Of a stretch of 64,000 nt of DNA, positions 8,364-17,500 are shown one piece after another. The stretch comes from CAVSMC01 sp963798655 (GTDB lineage: Bacteria; Pseudomonadota; Gammaproteobacteria; Burkholderiales; Casimicrobiaceae): positions 124,001-188,000 of the forward strand of contig CAWCUH010000004.1 of NCBI GenBank assembly GCA_963798655.1. The letters run 5' to 3'. Made by a program: the position numbers and the translations under genes. The notes below the pieces were generated by a model. The model was not told the origin of the DNA. It saw only the letters and a program-made list of their open reading frames with translations, and searched no databases. Position 1 is the first letter of the stretch, and each line of letters begins with the position of its first letter.

Positions 8364-10361
8364 TCAGGGTCCGACGACTTCGAACGGCGCACGTCGCAAG
8401 TCGAGCGCCGGATTGCGGTCGAAGAAATGCGCCGGCTTGATCTCGAAGGAAAGCGTCTCACGTGAAAGCACCGGGAAGTCCTCGGTCCACGGTACGTGAT
8501 GGAAACCGACGGTCAGCCACAACACGATGTCCGTGTCGACCAGGCTCTGGTTGTTCCGGATGTATTGGGGCAGCCCGGGTTCACCCGGATTCTGGTTCGG
8601 GGTGTCGCCGGCAGCGTAGCGCTCGTCGGGATCGTAGGCCGTGACCCACAGGTTGTGACCGATGAAGCGTGCGCGCTTGAAATCCGGCCCTTTCAGCAGC
8701 GGGCCCGCGTTAGCGTGCGACTCGACGATGTAGCCGGTGTTGTAGCCGCGCGCGTTTTTGCGATTGGGGTTGATCACGCGCCAGATGGAGTTGTCGTCGT
8801 CGAGTTGCGCGTCCTGCTCCCGATTCACGCGCTGCTCGTCGACCACCCAGACGCTGTTGCGCGGATTGTTGCCGAGACTCTTTGTCTTGAGCTGCCCCAG
8901 CATGAAGCTGTTGTTGCGCCCGTCGACGTCGAGGTCCAGGCGGAAGTTGAAATGGTGGCTGTGGTTGATCGCGACCAGGCTGGGCGCGACCAGCGTGCCG
9001 AACTGCGTGTCGCTCGAGCCCATCGGGTCGCCGAGCACTCCACTGCGCACACCCTTGGCCGCATCGATGCCGGTGAGGCCGACTTCCACGCGAATGACGC
9101 CGTTCTGCGAAAAGATCCAGTCGATCATGTAGTCGTAATTGCCGACCTGGGCGATGCTGCGCACCACCAGCTCGACGTCGGCGCGTCCTTCGTACAAGCC
9201 GCCTGAGAAGAGCTCGAAATGGCGCCACGCCGGATTGCCGGTGAGACGCTCGAACACACCGATCACCTTGGGCAGCGGCAGCGGCACGACCGGAACTGTC
9301 GGATCGGGAATGGCCGCCGCCACCAGTGCGTCGACCAGGACCGCGTTCGACGGCACGTCCAGGCCCGGTGCGAGCGGCGAAGACAGCAGGCCCAGCCCGA
9401 ATTCGCCCGCATCCATGTAGGTGCGGTAGAACCAGTTGGCGTCCGGGTCCTGGTACGGCACGAAGATCTCGGCGAGCGAGCCCTGGTAGAGCACCGGCCG
9501 CCCGTCGTAGGTGACCAGCGAAACAATCGTTCCGGCGCGCCGCTCGAAGCGCACGTGGAAGCGCCATTTCTGCCACTCGATGAAATTGCCGGTCATCGTG
9601 AAGTTCGCACCCTCGGGCTGGCTCACGGTCAGCGGCTTCATCGGCGCGCGCAGGCCGTAGCGCGCCGCGACTGTCGCCTCGTCAAAGTCATGCGTCATCG
9701 CCGGCACCGGCACCACGCCCGTGTCGATCACCTGCAACACGACCTTGTCGTCGAGGTCGATGATCGCCTGCATGCCCTCGATCGGCCGCGCATACAGATT
9801 GATGCCTTCCCCTTCGGTGAAATACATCTGCGCCTTGACGATGCGCCGGTTCTCCTCGGGCAGGCCGAACGAGCCTGCGGTGAGCGGGGTCACGAACACG
9901 TGCGCGAGCTGGTCCGGCGTGGTGAGGCCGCGGCGTGCGAGCGCATGCAGGAATTGCGGGTCGTGGAACGCGAACGAGAAATCGAAGACTTCGGTGATGG
10001 TTAGCCCGAGCTGACCATCACTCTTTGGAATCAGCACCGGCGGCGTGAACGTGCCGTGCGTCAGATCGACAGTGGACTTGTAGCTCTTCTTGCTCTGCCG
10101 GTAAAACACCTGCGCCGCGCGCGCGATCGGGTCGCCCGGATGGAATGCGAGCACCACATCCTTCGGCGGCTCGCGCAGCTCGATGCTCTGGAAGATCGCA
10201 TCCGGCTGCGCGGCGTGGCCGGCGAGCAGGATGTTGGCCGCCGCGAGCATCTCGATGTCCTCGAGCGGGTCCATCGGATGCGATACCGTTGCGTAAGACA
10301 CCGATGTCACGGCAAGCAAGCCACACAACGCGCAAGAGAGCGAACGGCAGAGGGTCGTCAT
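8364..10361 (-). CDS. Secreted copper amine oxidase (primary-amine oxidase)
   Basis: A 665-residue quinone enzyme that oxidises primary amines to aldehydes with release of ammonia and hydrogen peroxide. A signal peptide (MTTLCRSLSCALCGLLAVTS) points to the periplasm. The active-site motif VGNYDYMIDW holds the Tyr expected to become topaquinone. YMDAGEFGLG holds the catalytic base Asp, and NHSHHFNFRLDLDVDG holds the copper-binding His pair, with a third His in VGFHHVPWTEDFP. The C-terminus PAHFFDRNPALDL is typical. The start at 10361 is preceded by GAGGAC and gives a clean signal peptide; a further upstream in-frame codon would bury it. It faces the surface-protein gene at 10765 across a 403-bp gap. 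Confidence 0.93.
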   Translation of the reverse strand: MTTLCRSLSCALCGLLAVTSVSYATVSHPMDPLEDIEMLAAANILLAGHAAQPDAIFQSIELREPPKDVVLAFHPGDPIARAAQVFYRQSKKSYKSTVDLTHGTFTPPVLIPKSDGQLGLTITEVFDFSFAFHDPQFLHALARRGLTTPDQLAHVFVTPLTAGSFGLPEENRRIVKAQMYFTEGEGINLYARPIEGMQAIIDLDDKVVLQVIDTGVVPVPAMTHDFDEATVAARYGLRAPMKPLTVSQPEGANFTMTGNFIEWQKWRFHVRFERRAGTIVSLVTYDGRPVLYQGSLAEIFVPYQDPDANWFYRTYMDAGEFGLGLLSSPLAPGLDVPSNAVLVDALVAAAIPDPTVPVVPLPLPKVIGVFERLTGNPAWRHFELFSGGLYEGRADVELVVRSIAQVGNYDYMIDWIFSQNGVIRVEVGLTGIDAAKGVRSGVLGDPMGSSDTQFGTLVAPSLVAINHSHHFNFRLDLDVDGRNNSFMLGQLKTKSLGNNPRNSVWVVDEQRVNREQDAQLDDDNSIWRVINPNRKNARGYNTGYIVESHANAGPLLKGPDFKRARFIGHNLWVTAYDPDERYAAGDTPNQNPGEPGLPQYIRNNQSLVDTDIVLWLTVGFHHVPWTEDFPVLSRETLSFEIKPAHFFDRNPALDLRRAPFEVVGP

Positions 10362-10764
10362 GATGTCCTCGCGATCAGAGCCATCGTCTTGGGGCAACCA
10401 AATGCGCAGCGGCCGGCCGGTTGTTCACTCGGGCTCTCGCGTTGCCCGCAGCGCGAAGCTCGTGCGGCCGGTACCAGGGTGCGCATCAGTCATTCCGGCA
10501 TTCCTGGGGGTGACGATCGGTCCTCCGGCAAGTCGGCGCACCGAATGGCGTCTTCAGCCTTAAAGACGCAACTGGCGCGCGAAAGGGATCAGTTTCTCCC
10601 TGTCGAGAGCCCTCGGAAGCCACAGCAAGGTCGGCGCCCGTCCCCGCGCGCCCCGCGTGATCCGTTTCGCCTGTCGATTCCGTCCTTACCTGTAGGAATA
10701 CCAGCGATGCAGCGGGTGCCAAACCCGTGCCGAGGGTATTGGCCTCATTGGGAGCGACGGGCAC
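10362..10764. other. Divergent intergenic region between amine oxidase and surface protein
   Basis: This 403-bp gap should contain promoters for both divergent genes, but I see no pair of boxes good enough to call. GGGAG at about 10750 is a weak ribosome-binding site for the gene at 10765. Confidence 0.35.
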
Positions 10765-13700
10765 ATGAAAGCGTCGATCGCACGCCGGATTGGGGGACGC
10801 CTCACCCTCGCTTTCGCGCTGGCTGCGGTTCTGGCCGCGGCCAACGTGACGGTGGCGCATGCGCAGGAGCTCGTCGTCACCACGGGCGTTGACCCCGTCG
10901 CGCCGGCGCATGGCCGCCCGGTTCTCGTAATGCCGGACGCCGGCGCCGGCTGGCCGGCGCCGGCACGCAACTTCATCGCGCCGACGGTCATTCCGCTCAA
11001 TACCCATGGACTCGCGTTCGTCGCCCAGAATCGCGTGCTGGTGTCGCAGCTCCCAAGTCAGAACGTCCGTTTGCTCGACACCACGACGCTCGCGGAAATC
11101 GACACGCTGACGATTCCAGTCATCGACGGCATTATGTACAACGGCACGGGGACGCTCGCCGTCAATCCGGCGCGCACGCACGTGCTTGCGCTCACCAATC
11201 GACCCCTCCTTTGGGTTATCGGCGCGCCGTTCGACCATACCGCGCCCGTCACCACAGTGGCGCTGCCCGGTTTCGGCGCGACTTATCACACGCGATCCAT
11301 CGCGTTCGACGCCACCACGGGTCGCGCATTCGTCGCGTTGCATAACGGGATCGTCGCTATCGACCCACCCTACACTTCGGTCGCATTCACGATTCCGGTG
11401 ACGCCCCTGCCGCCCGACTTGTTCGGTGTCGTACCGAGCAGTCCGATCGCGCTATCGCCGGACGGCGCCACGTTGGTGTCGCCGGACAACGGCAAGGCCA
11501 CGCTCCGCATCTACCACGCGCCGTTCAGCGCGGCGAGCGTCCCCGACGTCGCGACAATCGCTGGCGCGACGCTGGACAGCCCGGTCTTCACGCCGGATGG
11601 CAGCAAGCTCCTGATCGTCGACCTCGCGGCAGCCAAGGTCTACGCGTTGAGTCCACCCTACGGCGCAACCGTGAGCGTCGACACGCTGGCCCTCGCTGTT
11701 GCCGGTGTAACGCACGGGTTCGAGGACATCGACATCAGCTCCGATGGACAGCTCGCCGCGCTGTCGGGAGAAGGTTCCCACACGACCGATCCGGTCGTCC
11801 TGTTGCGGGCGCCGTTTACGTCGGCCGGTGTCTCGGCGATCGGCGTCAAGATTCCGATCTTGGCCGATCCCTACGACGCGGATGTCGGACGCGGCGATGG
11901 CACCGCGCGGTTCTGGCCGACGCCCATCCCCGTGCCGCCGCCGCAAATCCTGATCGATAGCCAGACGGTAGCCGAAGGCGACAGCGGCACCAAGGACATG
12001 GTGTTCAACGTCACGTTGTCCGGGCCAAGCGCGCAGACCGTCACCGTCGACTACACGACCGTCGCCGGCACGGCTACGGTCGTCGACAACGACTATCTGC
12101 CGGTCTCGGGCACGCTGAGCTTCGCACCCGGCGAAATGGCCAAAACGATCGTCGTGCAGATCGTCGGTGATACGTTCTACGAAACCAACGAATTCTTCAG
12201 CATCGCGTTGAGCAATCCGCTGAATGGAACACTGCTGCCCCTGAAGGGAGGCAAGGGCACCATCACGAACGACGACGCCGTGGTCGGGCTCGTCATCACC
12301 ACCACGTCACCGTTGCCGGCGGCGACGGCCGGCACGCCCTACACGCTGACGTTCACGGGCACCGGCCTGCATCCGTTCACCTGGGCGACGGGGGTTCTGC
12401 CCGGAGGTCTTGCGCTCGACGAGGTGACGGGCGTCCTCAGCGGAACGCCCGTCTCGGGGGGGTCGTTCACCTTCGACATCCTGTTGACGAGTCCCGACCA
12501 CCACACAGCCACCAAGACCTTTGCGCTGACGATCAGCGGCCCGGCGGTACCGTCGGTGTTGTTGCAGAACAATCCCGTCGACTTCGGAGCGGTGCCGCTC
12601 GGCGTCGGTATCTTGCGCGCGGCCGGCATTTTCAACAACGGCGGCGCGAATCTCGTGCTGGGCACGCCGTTCGCGACGCTGCCGCCCGGGTCCGACTTCA
12701 CTTTCGCGACCGTCGCCGGCAACAATTGCGACGACGGCACGATACTCGTGCCGGGCCATGGCTGCGCCATCGGCTTCACGTTCACGCCCAGCACCTCCGG
12801 CCCGCGAAGCGCGTCGGTCGCCATCGCCAGCAATGCCGCGGCGGCGACTCTGATGCTGAAGGGCTTCGGCGGCACGGGACCCTTCATCACCGCAACGCCT
12901 AATCCCGCAGCATTCGGCGATCAAGCGGTCGGCACGACCAGCGCCGCGAAGACCCTTACTGTGACGAATACGGGAACCGCAAACGTCATCCTCGCCACCC
13001 CCTTCGCGGACTTCGCCGACGGCACCGACTTTGCCCTGGTAACGGGCAGCGATGCTTGCGTCGGGGGTCAGACGCTGGCGCCCACGGCAACCTGTAATGT
13101 CTACGTCACCTTCACCCCAAGCGTCACCGGCAGCGACACCGACAAGCTGTTCCTGTACAGCAACGCGGCGCCGGTCATGGTGGAACTAAGCGGCAACGGC
13201 ATCGCGGCCGGCGGCCCAGCGGTCACGCTCGACACCGCAATTCTCAATTTCGGCAATCAGGTAGTGGGCACCACCAGCGCCGCGAAGACGGTTTCGCTGA
13301 CCAACAGTGGCGTCGCCACGCTCACGATCGCGAGCGTCGCCGCTTCGGGCGATTTTGCGCAGACGAACACCTGCGGCGTCGCGCTCGCGCCGGCGGCGAG
13401 TTGTACGCTCAGCGTGAAGTTCACGCCATCGATTCTCGGCGCACGCACCGGTACGGTCAGCATCACCGACAATGCGCCGGGGAGCCCGCATTCGGTCGCG
13501 TTGAGCGGAACAGGTGTGGCGCCAGACGCAGCGGCTGTCACCCTGGGCAGCATGAGCCTGAGCTTCGGCAATCAACTGGTTGGCTCGATCAGTGCGCCGC
13601 AAACGGTGTCGCTCACCAACAGTGGTGGCGCGACGCTGACGATCTCGAGCATTGTGGCTTCCGGCGATTTTAGCTTGTCGCATACGTGCGGCGCTTCACT

Positions 13701-13968
13701 GGCGCCGGCGGCCACCTGCTTGATCAGCGTGACTTTCGCTCCCTCGGTCACGGGTCCGCGCAGCGGCGCAGTCACGATTACCGACAACGCGCCGGGCAGT
13801 CCCCATGCGGTTGCCTTGAGCGGGACAGGGACGAGCACCGCTCCGCCGCCGCCGTCTTCTCCACCGAGCGCGCAGATTCCGACGCTTTCCAGTGCGATGC
13901 TGGCTGCGATGGCATTCGGACTGGCGCTCGTGGCAATGGGCTCGCTGCGGCGAACGCGGCGGCGATAG
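10765..13968 (+). CDS. Large exported surface protein with IPTL-CTERM sorting signal
   Basis: This 1067-residue protein has a signal peptide (residues 1-34, cleavage likely after AHA). Residues 35-390 resemble a beta-propeller of short strands (LVSPDNGKATLRIYHAPF). A Calx-beta domain follows at about 393-495 (VTVDYTTVAGTATV), then a He_PIG-type Ig fold at about 500-590 (GLALDEVTGVLSGTPVSGGS). Four ASH/choice-of-anchor-D repeats fill about 595-1020, the last two near copies of each other. After a Pro/Ser-rich spacer, the tail IPTLSSAMLAAMAFGLALVA ending in SLRRTRRR is a textbook IPTL-CTERM signal, so processing by an exosortase-like enzyme and surface attachment are expected. Its binding target is unknown. 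It is convergent with the kinase gene. Confidence 0.88.
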   Translation: MKASIARRIGGRLTLAFALAAVLAAANVTVAHAQELVVTTGVDPVAPAHGRPVLVMPDAGAGWPAPARNFIAPTVIPLNTHGLAFVAQNRVLVSQLPSQNVRLLDTTTLAEIDTLTIPVIDGIMYNGTGTLAVNPARTHVLALTNRPLLWVIGAPFDHTAPVTTVALPGFGATYHTRSIAFDATTGRAFVALHNGIVAIDPPYTSVAFTIPVTPLPPDLFGVVPSSPIALSPDGATLVSPDNGKATLRIYHAPFSAASVPDVATIAGATLDSPVFTPDGSKLLIVDLAAAKVYALSPPYGATVSVDTLALAVAGVTHGFEDIDISSDGQLAALSGEGSHTTDPVVLLRAPFTSAGVSAIGVKIPILADPYDADVGRGDGTARFWPTPIPVPPPQILIDSQTVAEGDSGTKDMVFNVTLSGPSAQTVTVDYTTVAGTATVVDNDYLPVSGTLSFAPGEMAKTIVVQIVGDTFYETNEFFSIALSNPLNGTLLPLKGGKGTITNDDAVVGLVITTTSPLPAATAGTPYTLTFTGTGLHPFTWATGVLPGGLALDEVTGVLSGTPVSGGSFTFDILLTSPDHHTATKTFALTISGPAVPSVLLQNNPVDFGAVPLGVGILRAAGIFNNGGANLVLGTPFATLPPGSDFTFATVAGNNCDDGTILVPGHGCAIGFTFTPSTSGPRSASVAIASNAAAATLMLKGFGGTGPFITATPNPAAFGDQAVGTTSAAKTLTVTNTGTANVILATPFADFADGTDFALVTGSDACVGGQTLAPTATCNVYVTFTPSVTGSDTDKLFLYSNAAPVMVELSGNGIAAGGPAVTLDTAILNFGNQVVGTTSAAKTVSLTNSGVATLTIASVAASGDFAQTNTCGVALAPAASCTLSVKFTPSILGARTGTVSITDNAPGSPHSVALSGTGVAPDAAAVTLGSMSLSFGNQLVGSISAPQTVSLTNSGGATLTISSIVASGDFSLSHTCGASLAPAATCLISVTFAPSVTGPRSGAVTITDNAPGSPHAVALSGTGTSTAPPPPSSPPSAQIPTLSSAMLAAMAFGLALVAMGSLRRTRRR

Positions 13969-14069
13969 GCGCCGCTCATGCTCTCTTTCGGAACGACACC
14001 TGATCTTTGTGAACGGCAGTTAATACGGTCGAACCGCCTGTCCTTCGCGACTGCCGCAACCGGCTCCGG

Positions 14070-16406
14070 TCAGGTGCCGCAGCGCAGATGCTTTCCCTTG
14101 CCGATGTCGGCGAGTTCCTTCTCCGTGTTGGCGATTTGCCTGTCGAGTCGCTTGTCGCCCGCGTGATCGCGGAGGATCGCCTGCCGGGCCGCCTCGAACG
14201 CACGCTGCGAGTCGTCTGCCCGGCCGCTGGTCAGGTAACCCTCGGCAAGGTTCAAGCGCGCGACGATGACGTTGGGGTTCTTTTCGCCGACGTGCCTTAT
14301 GAAACCGGCCACCGAACGCTCGAGGAGCGGAATTGCTTCGTCGGAGTTGCCGCCCTTCAGTAGCAGGCTGCCAAGCAACCAGTTCGCCTCGTCGACGAAA
14401 AGGTTGTCGGCCCCCTTCTGGGCGAGGGTCCGGCGCAGCATCTCGTCGGCAGCGAGTCTCGCTTCCTCAGGCTTGCCATAGCTGCAGGCAGCTCTGGCGA
14501 CCTCCCTCAATGCCCAGAGGGTCTCTTCCTCATCGGGGTAGCGTTCGCGCAGCAGGTCGGCAGCGCGCCGCACCGGGTGCGTCGGCCACGGCGGCTGGGC
14601 ATGGGTGGCACGCGCCAGCATACCCTGGGCAAGCAGCATCCGCGCCCACTCGAGCGAGGTGCGCTCGCCGGCGCGATCGAGCACGGCTTCAATGTGCGTG
14701 AGCAGCTTGGCCGCCTCCTCGTTTTCGCCGTAATTGAGCAAGACGGTGGCGAGCATCACTTCGGCGGGAGCCACGCGGGCGTCTTCGGCGCCGAAGCCGG
14801 CGCGCGCCGCGGCGACACGGCTCCGCGCGAGGGCGAGCGTCTCTTTGGGATCGCCGGTATCGGTGTAGAGCTCGACCAGCATCCTGTAGATCTCGTCGCG
14901 GATCGCCGGTTGCGTCGCCAACGAATGGTCGATCTGCTTCGCGCCGGCGGCGAGCATGTCGTTGATCGTCGCCTCGCGGGCCTGCACCCCCTCTGCGCGC
15001 ACCGCCCCGTTCGCCTGCTCGAACAGGTCGACGAGGAATTGCTTGACCGCGTTGGCCTTGGCGGCTTCGGCCTGGGCAATCGCGGCCTCCTGCCGCGCTT
15101 CGTGCGCTTGCCACGCCGCGACGCCGGCGCCTCCGATCACGCTGATCAGCGCAACGCTGGTCAATGTCGCGGCAAGACGGTTACGCAACATGAACATCCG
15201 GGCGCGATACCCCAACGTGTCCGGCCGCGCGGAGATCGGCTCGTGCGCAAGATAACGCTTCAAGTCCTGCGCCATCGCGTCGACCGATGCGTAGCGTTGC
15301 GCCGGGTCCTTCTTCAGCGCCTTGCCCACGATGGTGTCGAGATCCCCCGACAGGTTCCGGCGAAGCCGCTCGGGTGACGTCGAACGCTGCTCGGCGATGG
15401 CCGCGGCGGCGGCGCCCGCCTTGTCGACACCTTCTGAAAGACGCGTGGGCTCGGTGTCGACGACGTGGCGCGCACGCTGCAGCGGCGACTCGCCGTCGTT
15501 TCCGTACGGTGGCCGCCCGCATAGCAATCCGTACAGGATCACGCCAAGCGAATAGACATCGGTTGCGATCGTGATCGGCGCGCCGCTCAACTGCTCCGGC
15601 GCCGCGTACTCGGGCGTGAGCGCAGCGCCGGCCAGCGCGGTCAGCTGTGTGGGTGCGTCATCCTGCGTCGCGTCGAGTAGCTTGGCGACGCCGAAATCGA
15701 GCAGCTTCGCCTCCCCGCCGTCGTGCACCAGGATGTTCGAGGGCTTAAGGTCGCGGTGGACCACGAGGTTCGCGTGTGCGTGCGACACCGCCGAGCACAC
15801 TTGGAGGAACAATCCGATCCGCGCGTCGATGGAGAGCTTGCACGCGTCGCACCAGCGGTCGAGCCGCTCGCCAATCACGTAATCGAGGACGAGATAGCGC
15901 TGTCCGGCCGCCGTGAATCCCGCATCGAGCAAGCGGGCGATGTGGGGATGCGTCAGGCGGGCGAGGAATTGCCCCTCGCGGGCGAAGCGCTGGTTGGCGC
16001 CGCCGTCGGCGACGGCGACGCGCAACATCTTGATGGCCACATGGCCTTCGTACAGGCCGTCATCGCGGCGGGCGAGCCAGACCTGGCCCATGCCGCCCGA
16101 CCCGATCGGACGCTCCAGCTTCCAGGGTCCGAGCCGCTGCCCACCGAGCTCGAAATTGTCGGGGCCTTGCCGCGCGTCCTCGCGCCCGACATCGGCCAGC
16201 GCGTCACGGGCGAGGAAGCCCTGGCCTTGCGCCTCTGCATCGGCACGGATCAGCGCCTGCAGCCGGCGGTGCAGATCGGGCGTCTCGTCGCGCACTTGGT
16301 CGATGAGGCAGGCCTTGTCCGCGTCGCTGCCCGCCAGCCACGCCTCGAACAACGCGAGAGCCTCCCGCCATCGTCCGGTCGTCGTGTGGGCGGGAGCGTC
16401 GCTCAT
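14070..16406 (-). CDS. Hanks-type Ser/Thr protein kinase with TM segment and TPR domain
   Basis: A 778-residue kinase. After an N-terminal helical region, the kinase domain (about 93-370) shows IGSGGMGQVW, the ATP lysine in VAIKML, the catalytic loop VHRDLKPSN, the metal-binding DFGVAK and the APEQ segment. A transmembrane helix follows (LAATLTSVALISVIGGAGVA). The remaining 330 residues are helical repeats of TPR type, presumably periplasmic and sensory. Its ATG overlaps the ECF sigma gene's stop by four bases, so kinase and sigma factor are co-translated. Such pairs are known where the kinase phosphorylates and activates the sigma factor. Confidence 0.93.
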   Translation of the reverse strand: MSDAPAHTTTGRWREALALFEAWLAGSDADKACLIDQVRDETPDLHRRLQALIRADAEAQGQGFLARDALADVGREDARQGPDNFELGGQRLGPWKLERPIGSGGMGQVWLARRDDGLYEGHVAIKMLRVAVADGGANQRFAREGQFLARLTHPHIARLLDAGFTAAGQRYLVLDYVIGERLDRWCDACKLSIDARIGLFLQVCSAVSHAHANLVVHRDLKPSNILVHDGGEAKLLDFGVAKLLDATQDDAPTQLTALAGAALTPEYAAPEQLSGAPITIATDVYSLGVILYGLLCGRPPYGNDGESPLQRARHVVDTEPTRLSEGVDKAGAAAAAIAEQRSTSPERLRRNLSGDLDTIVGKALKKDPAQRYASVDAMAQDLKRYLAHEPISARPDTLGYRARMFMLRNRLAATLTSVALISVIGGAGVAAWQAHEARQEAAIAQAEAAKANAVKQFLVDLFEQANGAVRAEGVQAREATINDMLAAGAKQIDHSLATQPAIRDEIYRMLVELYTDTGDPKETLALARSRVAAARAGFGAEDARVAPAEVMLATVLLNYGENEEAAKLLTHIEAVLDRAGERTSLEWARMLLAQGMLARATHAQPPWPTHPVRRAADLLRERYPDEEETLWALREVARAACSYGKPEEARLAADEMLRRTLAQKGADNLFVDEANWLLGSLLLKGGNSDEAIPLLERSVAGFIRHVGEKNPNVIVARLNLAEGYLTSGRADDSQRAFEAARQAILRDHAGDKRLDRQIANTEKELADIGKGKHLRCGT

Positions 16407-16960
16407 CGCAGATCGCGCAGGTACTCGTGCAGGAAAGCGCGTGCCGTGCGCCAGTCGCGCTTGACGGTCGGCACCGAAACGCCGAGCGCGTCCCCAACTT
16501 CGTCGTCGGTCATGCCGCCGAAATAGCGCATCTCGACGACGCGGTGCGCGCGCTCGCTGACGTGTTCGAGTGCGCTCATCGCCTCGTGCAGTCGCTCGAT
16601 TCCGCTCGCATCGAAGATTTCCCCCGCCAAGCCGGTGGTCAGCGTCACGTGCCGCTCGCCGCTGCCGCGCTTCGCGGCGCCGCGCTCGCGAACATAGTCG
16701 ATCACGACGCTGCGCATGACCTTCGACGCGTAGGCGAAGAACACCCGGCGCTCCGCGAACGTCACGCCGCCGCGCGCCTTGAAGCGCAGGTAGGCGTCGT
16801 GGACCAGCGCCGGAGCATCCAGCGAGAGCGTGCCCGCGCGAGACAGATGAGCGCGCGCAAGGCGCTTCAACTCGGGATAGAGCGCGGCGTAGAGACGGTC
16901 CGCGGCTGCACCGTCGCCCGATGACGCCTGCCTCAGCAATTCGGTCACGTCATCGATCAA
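16403..16960 (-). CDS. ECF sigma factor of the kinase-linked (ECF43-like) group
   Basis: A 185-residue sigma-70 family factor. Region 2 covers about residues 20-95 (FFAYASKVMRSVVIDYVRER) and region 4 about 120-180 (RVVEMRYFGGMTDDEVGDAL then GVSVPTVKRDWRTAR). Overall it matches the Sig-70_X6 type seen next to Hanks kinases. Region 2.2 reads LSLDAPALVHDAYLRF, lacking the acidic cluster of ordinary ECF factors. It also lacks the Thr that I recall as usual just before ALVHEAYL in this group, having Pro there. The start appears to be TTG at 16960, supported by GGAGG six bases upstream; GTG at residue 5 is the alternative. No anti-sigma gene is nearby, which fits control by the kinase. Confidence 0.88.
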   Translation of the reverse strand: MIDDVTELLRQASSGDGAAADRLYAALYPELKRLARAHLSRAGTLSLDAPALVHDAYLRFKARGGVTFAERRVFFAYASKVMRSVVIDYVRERGAAKRGSGERHVTLTTGLAGEIFDASGIERLHEAMSALEHVSERAHRVVEMRYFGGMTDDEVGDALGVSVPTVKRDWRTARAFLHEYLRDLR

Positions 16961-17500
16961 GCGCGGCCTCCGGGCCTAACGCGGCCCGTTCCCGTCAACC
17001 GGCGTACGTGGATCGCGAATATTCTACGCGGTGTCCGGACTGATCCCGGTGGAAGGCCCGGAGCGCAATCGCGCTAGATCCCGAGCGCTGCCAGACCGTC
17101 GTCATCTCTGCAGCACAGAGCGAAGATCGCGTTGCGGCGCAAGCGGGCGACATCAGTCGCAGCCCCTTCGAGCGCGCGCCCTGCGCACGCCGCGCCGAAT
17201 GCGAATCCCATCGATCCACATGGCTTCGACGCTGGCGGCCCGGACGTACAACAGGTCGGCGCCGCCAATCCACGGGCCGGGCGTCGCTCCGGCAAAGCGC
17301 GTTCGTTGCGACGCGAATTTTCACTCGAGCCGCAACACCGCTCGTACTTGACAGTCTCCGGACGCCAAGTCAAAGATCGCGCGAAGGCGGGGCGGCCGCA
17401 GGGCCTTGTTCTCCGCCGGAGCGACTGTCGTCACACGGCCCGCTGACCCGCGCTCACAATCGGTCGGGTACGGAGCAGCCGGCCTCGATCAGGGAGCGTC
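16961..17500. other. Divergent spacer upstream of the sigma factor and cyclase operons
   Basis: This 540-bp region between two divergent operons must carry both promoters. I find no convincing gene, no strong hairpin and no clear sigma-70 box pair. Short open frames on both strands are typical of GC-rich non-coding sequence. Confidence 0.4.

Noticed and set aside
16961..17500. Small genes in the spacer before the cyclase operon
   Set aside because: Several short open frames exist on both strands, but none has a ribosome-binding site or protein-like composition.
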